From CAYFVU01 sp964346645 (lineage in GTDB: Bacteria > Spirochaetota > Spirochaetia > DSM-16054 > Sediminispirochaetaceae): a stretch of 64,000 bases of DNA. This document shows, piece after piece, positions 48,746-58,277 of this stretch; the first letter of the stretch is position 1, and every line of letters begins with the position of its first letter. A model generated the notes under the pieces. That model saw only the letters and a list, made by a program, of their open reading frames with translations, searched no databases and was not told where the DNA came from. The DNA lies in assembly GCA_964346645.1 (NCBI GenBank), contig CAYFVU010000004.1, positions 9,830 to 73,829 on the forward strand, read 5' to 3'. Made by a program: the position numbers and the translations under genes.

Positions 48746-51700
48746 TCAGCTAAACAGCCCGAGGATGTCCTCGTTCGACAGCTCCCGCAAAGCTCCGCTC
48801 TCTCCGCGGATGAGACTCTCCGAGATCCGGCGCTTGCGCTCCTGGAGGCGGAGCATCTTCTCCTCGATGGTGCCCGTGGTCACGAGGCGGTAGGCGAAGA
48901 CCGAGCCCTCGCGGCCTATTCTGTGCGCCCGGTCGATCGCCTGGGACTCCACCGCAGGATTCCACCACGGGTCGAGGAGGAAGACGTAATCGGCGGCAGT
49001 GAGGTTTATCCCCACTCCGCCCGCCCTCAGGCTGATGAGGAAGACCGCCGCACCCTCGGCCGCCTGGAACCCGGCGATATCCCGCTCCCTTCTCTTGAGG
49101 GGAGTCTTGCCCTCCAGGCGGTAGAGCCCGAGTCCGGCCCCCGACATCCTCGTCTCCACCTCGTCGAGAACGCCGGTAAACTGAGAGAAGACGAGCGCCT
49201 TGTTCCCCTCGTCTCTCAGCTCGAGCAGACGGTCGTAGAGCATATCCATCTTTGCACTCGGCACCGCGGCGTACTCCCGATCGACGAGGACGGGAAGAAT
49301 AGCCGCCTGACGGAGCCGGAGCATCGCCTCGAGGATCTTCGTGTTCGACTTTTGCCGTTCCCCCGCACGGATGAGTCTCTCCACCTCTTCGGCATAGTGG
49401 AGGCGCAGCGACTCATAGACCTGCACCTGCCGCTTTCCCGCTTCTGCGTACTGCACGAGCTCCTCCTTCGGCGGCAGTTCGGGGGCGACGGCCTTCTTGG
49501 TCCTGCGGAGAATAAGGGGGCGAATGAGGCGCCGCAGTCGCTCGGCTCCGTCGCTGCCTCCCTCCGCATCCCGGGAGACGTTTCGAGTCTCCTCAAAACT
49601 GCCCTCCTCGATTTCCGTTCCGAAGCGCATCGAGAAGGTCGATCGGTTTCCGAGGATACCCGGCATCAGGACGTCGAGAAGCGACCAGAGCTCGACCACG
49701 GAGTTCTCCACCGGCGTTCCGGTGAGGGCGAGCCTATGGGGGACCTCGAGCGAGGCGACCGCCCGACGGCGCTTGGTCTTCGGATTCTTGATCGCCTGCG
49801 CCTCGTCGAGCACGAGGTAGTCGAATTCGACCTTCCGCATCAGCTCCGCATCCCGCTGCAAGGTGGCGTAGCCGACGAAGACGATGTCCACCCTCTCGAA
49901 AGCCTCCGCCCTCTCCGCTCGCCCGGCACCGGCGTGGACCGCCGCGCGGAAGTGCGGGGTAAACCTGCTCGCCTCCCGCAGCCAGTTGCCCAACGTGCTG
50001 ACCGGACACACCACGAGGGCCCTTCTCATCTCCCCCGCCTCGCGCACCTTCGCGAGCAAGGCCAGAGTCTGTATCGTCTTGCCGAGCCCCATGTCGTCGG
50101 CCAGGCAGCCGCCGAGTCCGTAGCTATGGAGAAACCAGAGCCAGGAGAGCCCGCTCTTCTGATAGGGGCGGAGCTGTCCCGTAAAAGAAGGCGGCGCCTC
50201 CGTCTCCTCGAGACCGGAGAAGGAGGAGAGTCTCTCCCGGAGCGAGAAGAAGTCGCGGAGCGCCGGATGCTCCGGGTTACGGAGCTCTTCGGCGACCCGC
50301 TCCAGCGCAACGAGGTCCCGCCGGCCGACCCTCCGCGAGTGCAGAGCCGTGAGAATCGCCTCTACATCCGCACCGGGAGGCAGCACGAACTTTCTTCCCC
50401 CGGCCTCTACGAGTCCCCGCGCATACACCTGCTCTATAGGGACGAAGCCCTCCTCGAACTCGAAGCCCGGCTCGATACTCAGCCAATCCTCACCGCTCGA
50501 GGCGACACGCAACGTGCTCCTTCCCGGTGCCCGCTCGATCTTCTCCTTCCGTATTCGCAGCTCGAAACCGCGGCTCATTAGGTCGCCGACGACCGAGCTC
50601 ACGATCTCGTAGAGCTCGGATTCGACGAAGAACTGAGGCAACTCCTGTTTACCCGAGATCTCCTCCTCGTCACAGTATCCATCGAGAAATGAACGCAGCC
50701 ACGGCTCGAGCTGCATCCTGTACCCGTGCTCCTCGAGAGCGGTACCGAGCAGCTCCAGGAAGTGCTCCTCCGCCTCCTCTTGAGGAGCGATAAACCACAC
50801 GGTCTCGGTCGCCACCTGTGCAGAGTCGGTGAGCTCCTTCGCCTCCGCCGCCGACACCGGTATGAGCGCCCCGCTTCGGAGAGACCGTTCCTGCGCGCTG
50901 CCGTAGCGAAAACTCATCCGCAGTGAAGTGCGCTCCTCCGACATCCGGAAACCGACGAACCGCGGGTTGGCCGGGTAGTCGAAATCGACCACCGGTGTCG
51001 GGACCACGGAGATGATCCGCACACTCGCCGGCACCTCTTCGGCCTCGATAAACCCGGGAAAACGGCGACGGCAGAGCTCTGCAAAATTTCGCACCTCCTC
51101 GGCCCCGAGGTACCGGGGAAGCTTGAAGACCGAGGCTACCGCTCCGACATATCCGTCGGGTTCGATCTCTCCGTCGCGTCCGCCCTCCGGGTCGGAGTCG
51201 AAGAGATACCAGAGACTCCCCGTCTCCGAATTGGACACGAGGATGATCTCACCGTCGCTCTCGTAGTCCATCGCCCTTGCGTCGTAGGGCTCGCCGTAGC
51301 CCTCTTTGTCCGTGAGCTCTATCTTCGGCCGGTACACCAAGCCGCCCGCCAATTTACCTGATATTCCGGCTGACTGGCCCCCTTCGGCGGTCCAACGAAC
51401 GCGTACCTCGGCGATCCTTCGCAGCCGAGCCTCCTTCTCGCGCTCTATCCGGCCGGCTCTCTCGAGAAAGAGGTCTACCGGCAAGGCGAAGCCCTCCTCG
51501 CCTCGACGCAGCGCCCGGCTGTACCACAACTTCAGCAGCTCGACCGCCCGCCTCCTCCGCCCCTCCACGGACAGGCACATCCGCATGAGGCGCTCGGTAG
51601 TCGCGTCTCCCCTCCGCCGCTCTTTTCCCGGGCCAAACTTCTCCAGCCTCCCGTCTGCACCGTCCCTTCGCAGATACACGAGGACCGGCTCTATCCACAG

Positions 51701-52336
51701 GACCCTGTGCATCGAGCGGTAGGGATCGGGCATCCGCACGAGCCGGAAGGCCGGACGAAACCGAGCCGTCTCAGAGACCGTGCCCACGGTCTCGCCGAAT
51801 CCGGCCTCATCTGAGAAGAAGTCGCTGAAATCCAGTTGCTCCTGGCCGCCGGAGCCCGTCTCCACCACCCCGAGGAGCTCCCCCGGAGTGAACTCCCTCT
51901 GCTCGGAAGCTGTGGCACCGAATCGTCGAGAGACTGCATCTTCGGGCCAGCCGAGCGCTCCTGCTCCGGGTCCACGGGAAGCCCCCGAAACTCTCGAACC
52001 TCCTAAGAGCCCGCGAGACCCGGTGGGATGATCCCGTAGGTTGTAGAGGAGGGCCCCCGCGTGCTTGCAGGGGTAGTAGTCCGAGGGACAGTCGCAGTCG
52101 AAGAGCAGACCACCTTCTCTACGATAGACCGATGTCCAGTAGATGTCGCTCCGTCCGGTCACCCGTGCGATCACCTCTTCATCGCTCATCTGTAGGACGT
52201 CACATGCCTCCTCTTCGTACAGCATGAGTGCCCTGCGCCGCAGCGGCTCGTTCTCGAACAGCCCGTCGAGGTCCATTCCCGACAAGTGACGGTGCCACTC
52301 CATCGCCACCTGCATATCGTGAGTTGATGAGCTCAT
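48746..52336 (-). CDS. SNF2-family ATPase with N-terminal SWIM zinc finger
   Basis: 1196 residues. SWIM finger near the start: CDCPSDYYPCKHAGALL with Cys81, Cys83, Cys90 and His92. A long ~600-residue middle region of bacterial SNF2_N type, then ATPase motifs: QKSGLSWLWFLH, LADDMGLGKT (~750), VCPVSTLGNW, LDEAQAIKN (II, DEAQ form), LTGTPVENS (III), and the C-terminal lobe with VFSQFTG, LRAGGVGINLTAADYVFLLDPWWNPAVE and QAIDRAHRIG. Bacterial homologues are RapA/HepA-like or defence-associated DNA/RNAP translocases. Stop codons face the UvrD-like gene with a 33-base gap. Confidence 0.93.
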   Translation of the reverse strand: MSSSTHDMQVAMEWHRHLSGMDLDGLFENEPLRRRALMLYEEEACDVLQMSDEEVIARVTGRSDIYWTSVYRREGGLLFDCDCPSDYYPCKHAGALLYNLRDHPTGSRGLLGGSRVSGASRGPGAGALGWPEDAVSRRFGATASEQREFTPGELLGVVETGSGGQEQLDFSDFFSDEAGFGETVGTVSETARFRPAFRLVRMPDPYRSMHRVLWIEPVLVYLRRDGADGRLEKFGPGKERRRGDATTERLMRMCLSVEGRRRRAVELLKLWYSRALRRGEEGFALPVDLFLERAGRIEREKEARLRRIAEVRVRWTAEGGQSAGISGKLAGGLVYRPKIELTDKEGYGEPYDARAMDYESDGEIILVSNSETGSLWYLFDSDPEGGRDGEIEPDGYVGAVASVFKLPRYLGAEEVRNFAELCRRRFPGFIEAEEVPASVRIISVVPTPVVDFDYPANPRFVGFRMSEERTSLRMSFRYGSAQERSLRSGALIPVSAAEAKELTDSAQVATETVWFIAPQEEAEEHFLELLGTALEEHGYRMQLEPWLRSFLDGYCDEEEISGKQELPQFFVESELYEIVSSVVGDLMSRGFELRIRKEKIERAPGRSTLRVASSGEDWLSIEPGFEFEEGFVPIEQVYARGLVEAGGRKFVLPPGADVEAILTALHSRRVGRRDLVALERVAEELRNPEHPALRDFFSLRERLSSFSGLEETEAPPSFTGQLRPYQKSGLSWLWFLHSYGLGGCLADDMGLGKTIQTLALLAKVREAGEMRRALVVCPVSTLGNWLREASRFTPHFRAAVHAGAGRAERAEAFERVDIVFVGYATLQRDAELMRKVEFDYLVLDEAQAIKNPKTKRRRAVASLEVPHRLALTGTPVENSVVELWSLLDVLMPGILGNRSTFSMRFGTEIEEGSFEETRNVSRDAEGGSDGAERLRRLIRPLILRRTKKAVAPELPPKEELVQYAEAGKRQVQVYESLRLHYAEEVERLIRAGERQKSNTKILEAMLRLRQAAILPVLVDREYAAVPSAKMDMLYDRLLELRDEGNKALVFSQFTGVLDEVETRMSGAGLGLYRLEGKTPLKRRERDIAGFQAAEGAAVFLISLRAGGVGINLTAADYVFLLDPWWNPAVESQAIDRAHRIGREGSVFAYRLVTTGTIEEKMLRLQERKRRISESLIRGESGALRELSNEDILGLFS

Positions 52337-52402
52337 AGGATTTCTCGCTTTCCGCAGTCACTCGAGCAGCTCCCGCGGCTCCACACTTTCATTTGTTAGA
52401 GC

Positions 52403-52510
52403 TTAGCTCAATTGTCTCGGATCTGCAAGAACGCACTGCCGGGTATCGTACTCTACGAACAACCATTCGAGCGCATTCGCCGCCTTCGCGTAGTTCTCCG
52501 AGGCCCGCAT
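52403..52510 (-). CDS. Candidate 35-residue small protein upstream of the SNF2 gene
   Basis: ATG at 52510 is preceded by GAGGAGGAAACAGG (AGGAGG 9 bases before it), one of the best ribosome sites in the window, which is the reason to call it. The product MRASENYAKAANALEWLFVEYD... ends LADPRQLS and is not low-complexity. It stops 66 bases before the SNF2 start and is read on the same strand, so it could be a co-transcribed leader or antidote-like protein, or a remnant. The rest of the 320-base gap 52337-52656 holds only the promoter at 52604-52612. No homologue recalled. Confidence 0.45.
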   Translation of the reverse strand: MRASENYAKAANALEWLFVEYDTRQCVLADPRQLS

Positions 52511-52603
52511 ATCCTGTTTCCTCCTCAATGGGCGAGGGATTCTACTGCCGATGCAAGATTTGATCCACTAAAAACGGTATAGGTCGCGTTTCGCAGACAG
52601 CTG

Positions 52604-52612
52604 TGCTATACT
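52604..52612 (+). promoter_or_regulatory. Extended -10 promoter of the ureohydrolase
   Basis: TGC-TATACT (52604-52612), predicted start ~52619, with about 44 bases of leader and an AAGGA ribosome site (52649-52653), unlike the leaderless genes in this window. Confidence 0.5.
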
Positions 52613-52662
52613 TCGGTGTGTGTCGACTTACGTTCAGTTCGATTGAATAAGGAAAGATGCCT

Positions 52663-53637
52663 ATGCCGAACCTGAGAAGATACCATCCGGTCGATTCTTC
52701 GAAAGTTTCCCGATTCTGCGGCGTGAGATCATTCATGCGACTGCCGCAATTGAGAGTCTGTGAGGACGTCGATTTCGCAATCGTCGGCGCCCCCGCCGAT
52801 ACCGGCTCGACCTTCCGACCCGGACAAAGATTCGCACCGGCAGCCATCCGCGAAATGTCAATGATGCTGAGGGCCGCGAGTCTGACACTCGACATCAACA
52901 TGTTCGAATACATCTCCGGTATCGACTGGGGAGATGCCAATGTGAGCCCCTGCGATCTCGCAAAAGCCCACAAGGCGATAGAGGCGGAAGTTTATGAGAT
53001 AATCTCCGGCGGCGTAATCCCGGTTTGCCTAGGAGGGGATCACTCCGTTACATTGCCGCAATTGAGGGCCGTGGCCCGCAGGCATGGTCCGGTAGCCCTC
53101 GTGCACTTCGACGCTCACCTCGACACCTACGACATCGAGAACGGCGACAGCCTTACCCACGGCACCCCGTTTTACATTGCATGTCAGGAAGGTCTCATCG
53201 ACACCTCGCATTCCATACAGGTCGGCATACGCGGGCTCTTCAACACCTCTGCACGAAAGGTGTCTGAGGATCTCGGGTTCGAGGTCATTATGTCGGAGGA
53301 AATGCGGGAGATGGGATTGGATGAGGTAGCCCGGCAGATAAACGAGCGCGTCGGCGACTCGAAGGCTTTCTTGACCTTCGACATAGACTTCGTCGATCCC
53401 GCCTTCGCGCCGGGGACCGGCACCATCGAGGTCGGCGGGTTTTCGAGTTACGAAGCCCTGAAACTGCTTCGCTCGACCAGGGACCTCGACTATACGGCCA
53501 TGGATATCGTCGAGGTGCTGCCCTCCTTCGATCCAACACAGATAACCGCCTATCTCGGCGGCAGCATCGTGCACGAGTTCCTTGCCATGCTCGCCTATAG
53601 AAAGAGAAAAGGAACCAATTCTCGTCAAAAAATTTAG
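52663..53637 (+). CDS. Agmatinase/arginase-family ureohydrolase
   Basis: 324 residues from ATG 52663, 9 bases after AAGGA (the ATG at 52657 is too close). Binuclear manganese ligands: His in GGDHSVTLP, HFDAHLDTYD and FDIDFVDPAFAPGTGT. Agmatinase-like TFRPGQRFAPAAIREMS near the N-terminus. Cleaves guanidine compounds to urea, or belongs to a guanidino-acid hydrolase branch. It lies 99 bases upstream of a DgcN-DgcA pair, so a guanidino-amino-acid substrate feeding amino-acid catabolism is possible. Confidence 0.88.
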   Translation: MPNLRRYHPVDSSKVSRFCGVRSFMRLPQLRVCEDVDFAIVGAPADTGSTFRPGQRFAPAAIREMSMMLRAASLTLDINMFEYISGIDWGDANVSPCDLAKAHKAIEAEVYEIISGGVIPVCLGGDHSVTLPQLRAVARRHGPVALVHFDAHLDTYDIENGDSLTHGTPFYIACQEGLIDTSHSIQVGIRGLFNTSARKVSEDLGFEVIMSEEMREMGLDEVARQINERVGDSKAFLTFDIDFVDPAFAPGTGTIEVGGFSSYEALKLLRSTRDLDYTAMDIVEVLPSFDPTQITAYLGGSIVHEFLAMLAYRKRKGTNSRQKI

Positions 53638-53736
53638 CAAGGCTAATTTATTATATGGTCAGCATCTATACTTGCAACCCCATAGACAAAAAGAGCGTAT
53701 AGTTATAAAAAGGTGTGAATTTATAAGGAGGAATTT

Positions 53737-54813
53737 GTGGCCTTTGACGGTAACGCACTCGTCTACAGTGAAGGATACTTCAATACCACCTGGGGGAAAA
53801 CCGCCCATGGGCTGGTCCGTTTTACCAGACGTTACGAGGTGAAAGGGGTTGTGGACAGCCGCTACGCGGGGCGCGACGCCGGTGAAGTGCTCGACGGCTG
53901 CCCATCCGGAATCCCGGTGTATCCCGATGTCGAAACTGCGGTCAAGGCCGGGAGGGAAAAGGACGTTCCGATAAGTCACCTGGTATTCGGTATAGCTCCG
54001 GATGGAGGGGTGCTCGAGAGGTACATGCGCGAAGACCTCCTCTCGGCCCTCCGCATGGGGCTGAATATCGATTGCGGGATGCACTACTTCCTCTCCGAAG
54101 ACCCGGAGATGGTCGCAGCGGCAGAAGAGAGCGGCGCAACGATCCGCGATATAAGGAAGACTCCGCCGAGAGACGAACTGCATGGTTTTACGGGACGCAT
54201 AAGAGAGGTTGAATCCTTCCGGATCGCGCTGCTGGGCACCGACTCTTCCGTGGGCAAGAGGACATCCGCGTGGAAACTGGTCGATGCATTCGAAAGACGA
54301 AATATAACCACGGCATTCATCGGTACCGGGCAGACTTCCTGGTTACAGGGGGCCCGGTATGGGGTGATCATGGATGCACTCATAAACGATTTCGTCGCAG
54401 GGGAGATCGAGCACGAGATACTCCGAGCCTGGGACAACGAGAGGCCACGGGTCATGGTGATCGAGGGACAGGGCAGCCTGATGAACCCGATTTTTCCCGG
54501 TGGATTCGAGATCCTCTCGGCCGGTCAACCCCACGCCGTAGTTATGCAGCACGCCCCTCGAAGGGTCGATTACGACGGGCTCGAGCACACCCCGATACAT
54601 CCTCTCGAGACGCAGATTCAGGCGGTCGAACTCCTCTCCGACAAACCCGTCGTCGCCGTCACCATAAACCACGAGGGGATGTCCCGAGAAGAAATAGACG
54701 GGGAATGCGAAGGTCTGAGCAACCGAACCGGCCTGCCGGTCAGGGATCCCCTCGTCCACACGCTCGATCCGATCGTCGAGGCACTGCTGAAGATATCCCC
54801 GCACCGAGGGTAA
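53737..54813 (+). CDS. DUF1611 protein, DgcN-like (D-glutamate N-acetyltransferase family)
   Basis: 358 residues from a GTG preceded by AAGGAGG (53725-53731). DUF1611 layout: N-terminal Rossmann-like domain (VKGVVDSRYAGRDAGEVLDG, LVFGIAPDGG) and C-terminal P-loop-like domain with LLGTDSSVGKRTSA and VIEGQGSLMNPIFPG. In Proteobacteria DgcN and DgcA together convert D-glutamate to N-acetyl-L-glutamate; from memory DgcN acetylates D-glutamate and DgcA racemises the product. The adjacent gene is DgcA-like, which supports the reading. D-amino acids other than glutamate are possible. Confidence 0.72.
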   Translation: MAFDGNALVYSEGYFNTTWGKTAHGLVRFTRRYEVKGVVDSRYAGRDAGEVLDGCPSGIPVYPDVETAVKAGREKDVPISHLVFGIAPDGGVLERYMREDLLSALRMGLNIDCGMHYFLSEDPEMVAAAEESGATIRDIRKTPPRDELHGFTGRIREVESFRIALLGTDSSVGKRTSAWKLVDAFERRNITTAFIGTGQTSWLQGARYGVIMDALINDFVAGEIEHEILRAWDNERPRVMVIEGQGSLMNPIFPGGFEILSAGQPHAVVMQHAPRRVDYDGLEHTPIHPLETQIQAVELLSDKPVVAVTINHEGMSREEIDGECEGLSNRTGLPVRDPLVHTLDPIVEALLKISPHRG

Positions 54814-54819
54814 CCGCCG

Positions 54820-55887
54820 ATGAAGATACGGCACTGCGAGGCGTGGAAGGTGCGGCTCGATCTAGAAGAGCCCTTCTCCATTGCCTATTCTACCATCGAC
54901 CACACCTTCAACTGGTTCCTCAGGATCGAAACCGACACCGGTCTGACGGGCTTCGGCTGTTCGGCGTACGACGAGGAGGTCACCGGCGAGAATGAAGAGA
55001 CCATCGGTACTGCGCTCAACGACACCGTCATTCCGCTGCTTCAGGGAAGCGATCTCGGATACTTCGGGAGGATCCTCGAGGATCTGCACCGAGCACTGCC
55101 TTCGCAGCCCACCGCAGCCGCCTCCGCGGATACGGCGCTCATGGACATCATGGCAAGGGACGCCGGCCTGCCCCTCTACAGGATGATCGGTGCATGCCGA
55201 GACTCGATTCCCACCAGTGTGACCATCGGCATTCTGGACGTTGGAGATACGGTAAAAAAAGCCCTGTCATGGTACAAACGAGGGTACAGGATCCTCAAAC
55301 TGAAGGGCGGGCAGAGCATCGAACAGGACATCGAAAAGATACGGAAGCTTCGTGAGGGACTGGGAAACGAAGTCGAACTCCGCTTCGATGCCAACCAGGG
55401 ATACTCGGTCGCGCAGACCCTGCGCTTCATCGAGGCCACAGCCGACGAAGGAATCGAGTTCATAGAACAACCGACTTCGAAAGATGATCCGAACGCCTTC
55501 GCTGTGCTCCGGGCCACAAGGATCACAGCGACGCCTCTCATGGCCGACGAGGCGGTGCTCGGGCCCGAAGATGCGCTATCTCTCGCATGCGGCGGTGCAC
55601 CCGATCTCTACAACATCAAGCTTGCCAAAACCGGCGGGATACGCCGGGCGATGCAGCTCGATGTCGTTGCCGCGGCGGCCGGGGCGGCAACGATGGTCGG
55701 CAGCATGGACGAAGCCGGGCTCGGCATCGCCGCCGGCCTGCACTTCGCCCTCGCGAGCACCAATATCCGGTATGCAGACCTCGACGGACACCTCGAGTTT
55801 CGCAACGACCCCAGTTTCGCGGCTGTCCACATCAGGGACGGTGTGATCTTCCCCCGGGCAGAAGCCGGGCTCGGTTTCACCGTGTGA
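54820..55887 (+). CDS. Enolase-superfamily epimerase, DgcA-like / dipeptide-epimerase-like
   Basis: 355 residues, 6 bases after the DgcN-like gene. Muconate-lactonising-enzyme subgroup: LKLKGG (Lys acid/base), metal ligands in RFDANQGYS, IEQPT and ADEAV, and the second Lys in NIKLAKTGGI. The last part (MVGSMDEAGLGIAAGLHFALA) is typical of L-Ala-D/L-Glu epimerases. With DgcN next door, N-acetyl-D-glutamate racemase is the best guess; dipeptide epimerase is the alternative. Confidence 0.82.
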   Translation: MKIRHCEAWKVRLDLEEPFSIAYSTIDHTFNWFLRIETDTGLTGFGCSAYDEEVTGENEETIGTALNDTVIPLLQGSDLGYFGRILEDLHRALPSQPTAAASADTALMDIMARDAGLPLYRMIGACRDSIPTSVTIGILDVGDTVKKALSWYKRGYRILKLKGGQSIEQDIEKIRKLREGLGNEVELRFDANQGYSVAQTLRFIEATADEGIEFIEQPTSKDDPNAFAVLRATRITATPLMADEAVLGPEDALSLACGGAPDLYNIKLAKTGGIRRAMQLDVVAAAAGAATMVGSMDEAGLGIAAGLHFALASTNIRYADLDGHLEFRNDPSFAAVHIRDGVIFPRAEAGLGFTV

Positions 55888-55992
55888 GGCTTACCTTATT
55901 TTTGTTTCTACAGACCGAATTCGTTTTGACATGCCAATTTTCCCGTGAGATAATCCACTACATTCACAATAAACTGAAAAAGGAGCGTGCCT

Positions 55993-57585
55993 ATGTTCGG
56001 TATTCTCTCAATCATCCCTCCTCTCGTAGCAATCGGGCTGGCGATCATCACGAGACGCGTACTGATCTCTCTGTTCTTCAGTGTCTGGGTCGGAGGTCTC
56101 ATTTTTCACGGGGGCGATCCCTTTGCCGCTGTGGAAATTACCTTTACCTGGATAAAGGATGTCATGACCGACTCGTGGAACGCTCGTTTTCTGGTTCTCA
56201 CCTCTCTGCTCGGTGTCGGAGCCGCCTTTATGTACAAAGTCGGCGGTTCTATGGCGCTGACCCGCGCATTGGAGCAGCAGATCAACAACCGGCGCCGGTC
56301 GCAGTTGTTCACCTGGATCCTCGGTATCGTAGTATTTTTCAACGATTATGCTAACTCCGTCATTACCGGTAATGCATCGAAGGACATCAATGCGAGGTAC
56401 CGGGTTTCACGCGAAAAGCTCTCCTATGTGATGGATGCAACCGCCGCTCCAATGGCCACCTTCGGTCCGGTCTCCGACTGGATCGGCTATCAAGTCTCCC
56501 TCCTGGCGGCGGCATTTGCCACCATCGGGATAGTGGGAACGCAGCCCTACTTCGCCTTTCTGCATTCAATGCCGTGGAACTTCTACTGCCTGCTCTCCCT
56601 GATTATGGTTCCGATGATTATCTTCGGTAAAGATTTCGGTCCGATGGCAAAAGCAGAGCTGCGGGCGCTAAAGGAAGGCAAGCTCATCCGCGAAGGCGAT
56701 ACACCCCTCTCCTCCGTGGAAAGCGACCTCGGAGAACCGGTACATCCCGAGCGGGCCAATGTCCTCTACTTCATCCTCCCGTTGATTACGCTCATCGGTG
56801 TCGGCGTATGGGCGCTCTGGTACACCGGTGGCGGGCCAGAAGGAAAATCAATCATGGATGCACTGGCCGACACTGCGGTAGATGTCTCCCTCACCTGGGC
56901 TGCATTTGCCATGTCCTTAGTCGGACTGGTCCTTGCTTTGATTCAAAGGATGAGCTTCAGAGAGATCGAGGAGACCATCCTCTCGGGAATCCAAACCATG
57001 CTGCCGGCGCTGGTAATCATGGTCTTGGCCTGGTCGATCGGAACCGTCAGCGGCGAGCTCGGCACCGCCGACTACGTGGTAAACGCCACCAAGAGCTGGA
57101 TGTCCGCCGGTATGCTGCCGTTCCTCGTATTCGCCATCGGTATGTTCATCTCCTTCTCCACCGGAACCTCCTGGGGAACCATGGCGATCCTGACTCCGAT
57201 CGCCGTACCCTTGGCCTATGAAATCGGGGGACTGGAACTGATTTACGTGATTATCGGTGCGGTTTTCGCCGGTGCGATTTTCGGCGACCACTGCAGCCCG
57301 ATTTCCGATACCACGGTTATGTCATCCATTTTCGCCGGATCAGACCACATCGCCCACGTCAAGACGCAGATCCCATATGCGGTCATACCGGCCGGTATAT
57401 CGGCGGTGCTGTATCTCCTCTCGTCCTTCGTTCCGAGTGTTTGGATTCTCCTGGTAATCGGCATTGTTGCCCTGTTCATTGCCGTACGTTTTCTGGGAGA
57501 AAGATACCAGAAGAAACACTTTACCCCGGAGGAGGCGGAGCTGATCAACTCCGTCGGCAAAATCACCCCGCTCGAGGGGTATTGA
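55993..57585 (+). CDS. NhaC-family antiporter/amino acid carrier
   Basis: 530 residues from ATG 55993 (AGGAG 7 bases upstream; the GTG at 55987 is too close). About 11-12 membrane segments. Family signatures FFNDYANSVITGNASKDINARYRVSREKLSYVMDATAAPMATFGPVSDWIGY, GTSWGTMAILTPIAVPL and GAIFGDHCSPISDTTVMSS are intact. NhaC members exchange Na+/H+ or amino acids; next to D-amino-acid genes, uptake of the substrate is a plausible job. Ends before a strong terminator. Confidence 0.9.
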   Translation: MFGILSIIPPLVAIGLAIITRRVLISLFFSVWVGGLIFHGGDPFAAVEITFTWIKDVMTDSWNARFLVLTSLLGVGAAFMYKVGGSMALTRALEQQINNRRRSQLFTWILGIVVFFNDYANSVITGNASKDINARYRVSREKLSYVMDATAAPMATFGPVSDWIGYQVSLLAAAFATIGIVGTQPYFAFLHSMPWNFYCLLSLIMVPMIIFGKDFGPMAKAELRALKEGKLIREGDTPLSSVESDLGEPVHPERANVLYFILPLITLIGVGVWALWYTGGGPEGKSIMDALADTAVDVSLTWAAFAMSLVGLVLALIQRMSFREIEETILSGIQTMLPALVIMVLAWSIGTVSGELGTADYVVNATKSWMSAGMLPFLVFAIGMFISFSTGTSWGTMAILTPIAVPLAYEIGGLELIYVIIGAVFAGAIFGDHCSPISDTTVMSSIFAGSDHIAHVKTQIPYAVIPAGISAVLYLLSSFVPSVWILLVIGIVALFIAVRFLGERYQKKHFTPEEAELINSVGKITPLEGY

Positions 57586-57610
57586 TCACTCATTCGACTG
57601 ACATTCGACG

Positions 57611-57636
57611 GGCCCGGCACTTCGCCGGGCCTTTTT
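57611..57636 (+). terminator. Rho-independent terminator after the NhaC-type gene
   Basis: GGCCCGGC (57611-57618), loop ACTTC, GCCGGGCC (57624-57631), then TTTTT. Stem of 8 perfect pairs. Confidence 0.92.
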
Positions 57637-57859
57637 AGCCTAAACCCTATTTCTACTTTTGTGGTTCAAATCCTGGGGTAAGGAAAATCGGTACTCGCCG
57701 AGAGCTGACCTCTGCCTCCATTGGGGCACATACTCCCTCTTCTCGTCGGTGTAGAAGACCGTCGCGCCCTTCACCCGGGCGAACAGCAGATCCTCCATGG
57801 TTCTTTTGCTCTTGTTTTTTTTCTAAATCCAATCTACCGTTTATGTGGGACGATACATC

Positions 57860-58230
57860 ATGAAAACTACAGGATAGTCGCCCATTGCCGTACTGCTCAT
57901 AGCCCTTGTTACCGGAGGGGTCTTTTTCTTCTTGAGAGACAAAGGACCTTCGCAAGAGGAGTCGAAGGAAGCTGCGGCCTTCGCCGCCGAGGAGTGGATA
58001 CGAAAACACTCGCCCAGGTTATTACCCCTCACACAATCGAGGTTAGGGTAGAGAAAAAATCGAAAACCGAAGGCTGGGAAATCACCCGTGCCGTTACGGA
58101 CGGGGTTTACGACGAAGTTTCAGGGAAGTTTCTCGAAGAGGCAAAAGAGGAAAAAGACAGCCTTGAGGCTCTTCTCGGGGCCCCAACCCGGGAAGAAAAA
58201 GCACAGGAGAACTTTACCTCGATTCCGTAG
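57860..58230 (+). pseudogene. Broken gene for a small membrane-anchored protein
   Basis: From ATG 57860 the frame reads MKTTG, an in-frame TAG (57875-57877), then SPIAVLLIALVTGGVFFFLRDKGP, a clear single membrane span, and ...AAAFAAEEWIRKHSP. Near 58005-58020 the frame shifts: the rest of the protein (ITPHTIEVRVEKKSKTEGW, ITRAVTDGVYDEVSGKF... to FTSIP, TAG at 58228-58230) is in another frame. So one nonsense and one frameshift are needed to rebuild it. It precedes a FAD-dependent reductase. Function unknown; the presence of a charged C-terminal half and one anchor fits an accessory subunit. Confidence 0.65.
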
Positions 58231-58277
58231 GGAGTCGAAATCACGGTAGAGGGACAGACCGAGGGTATTCTACAGTC

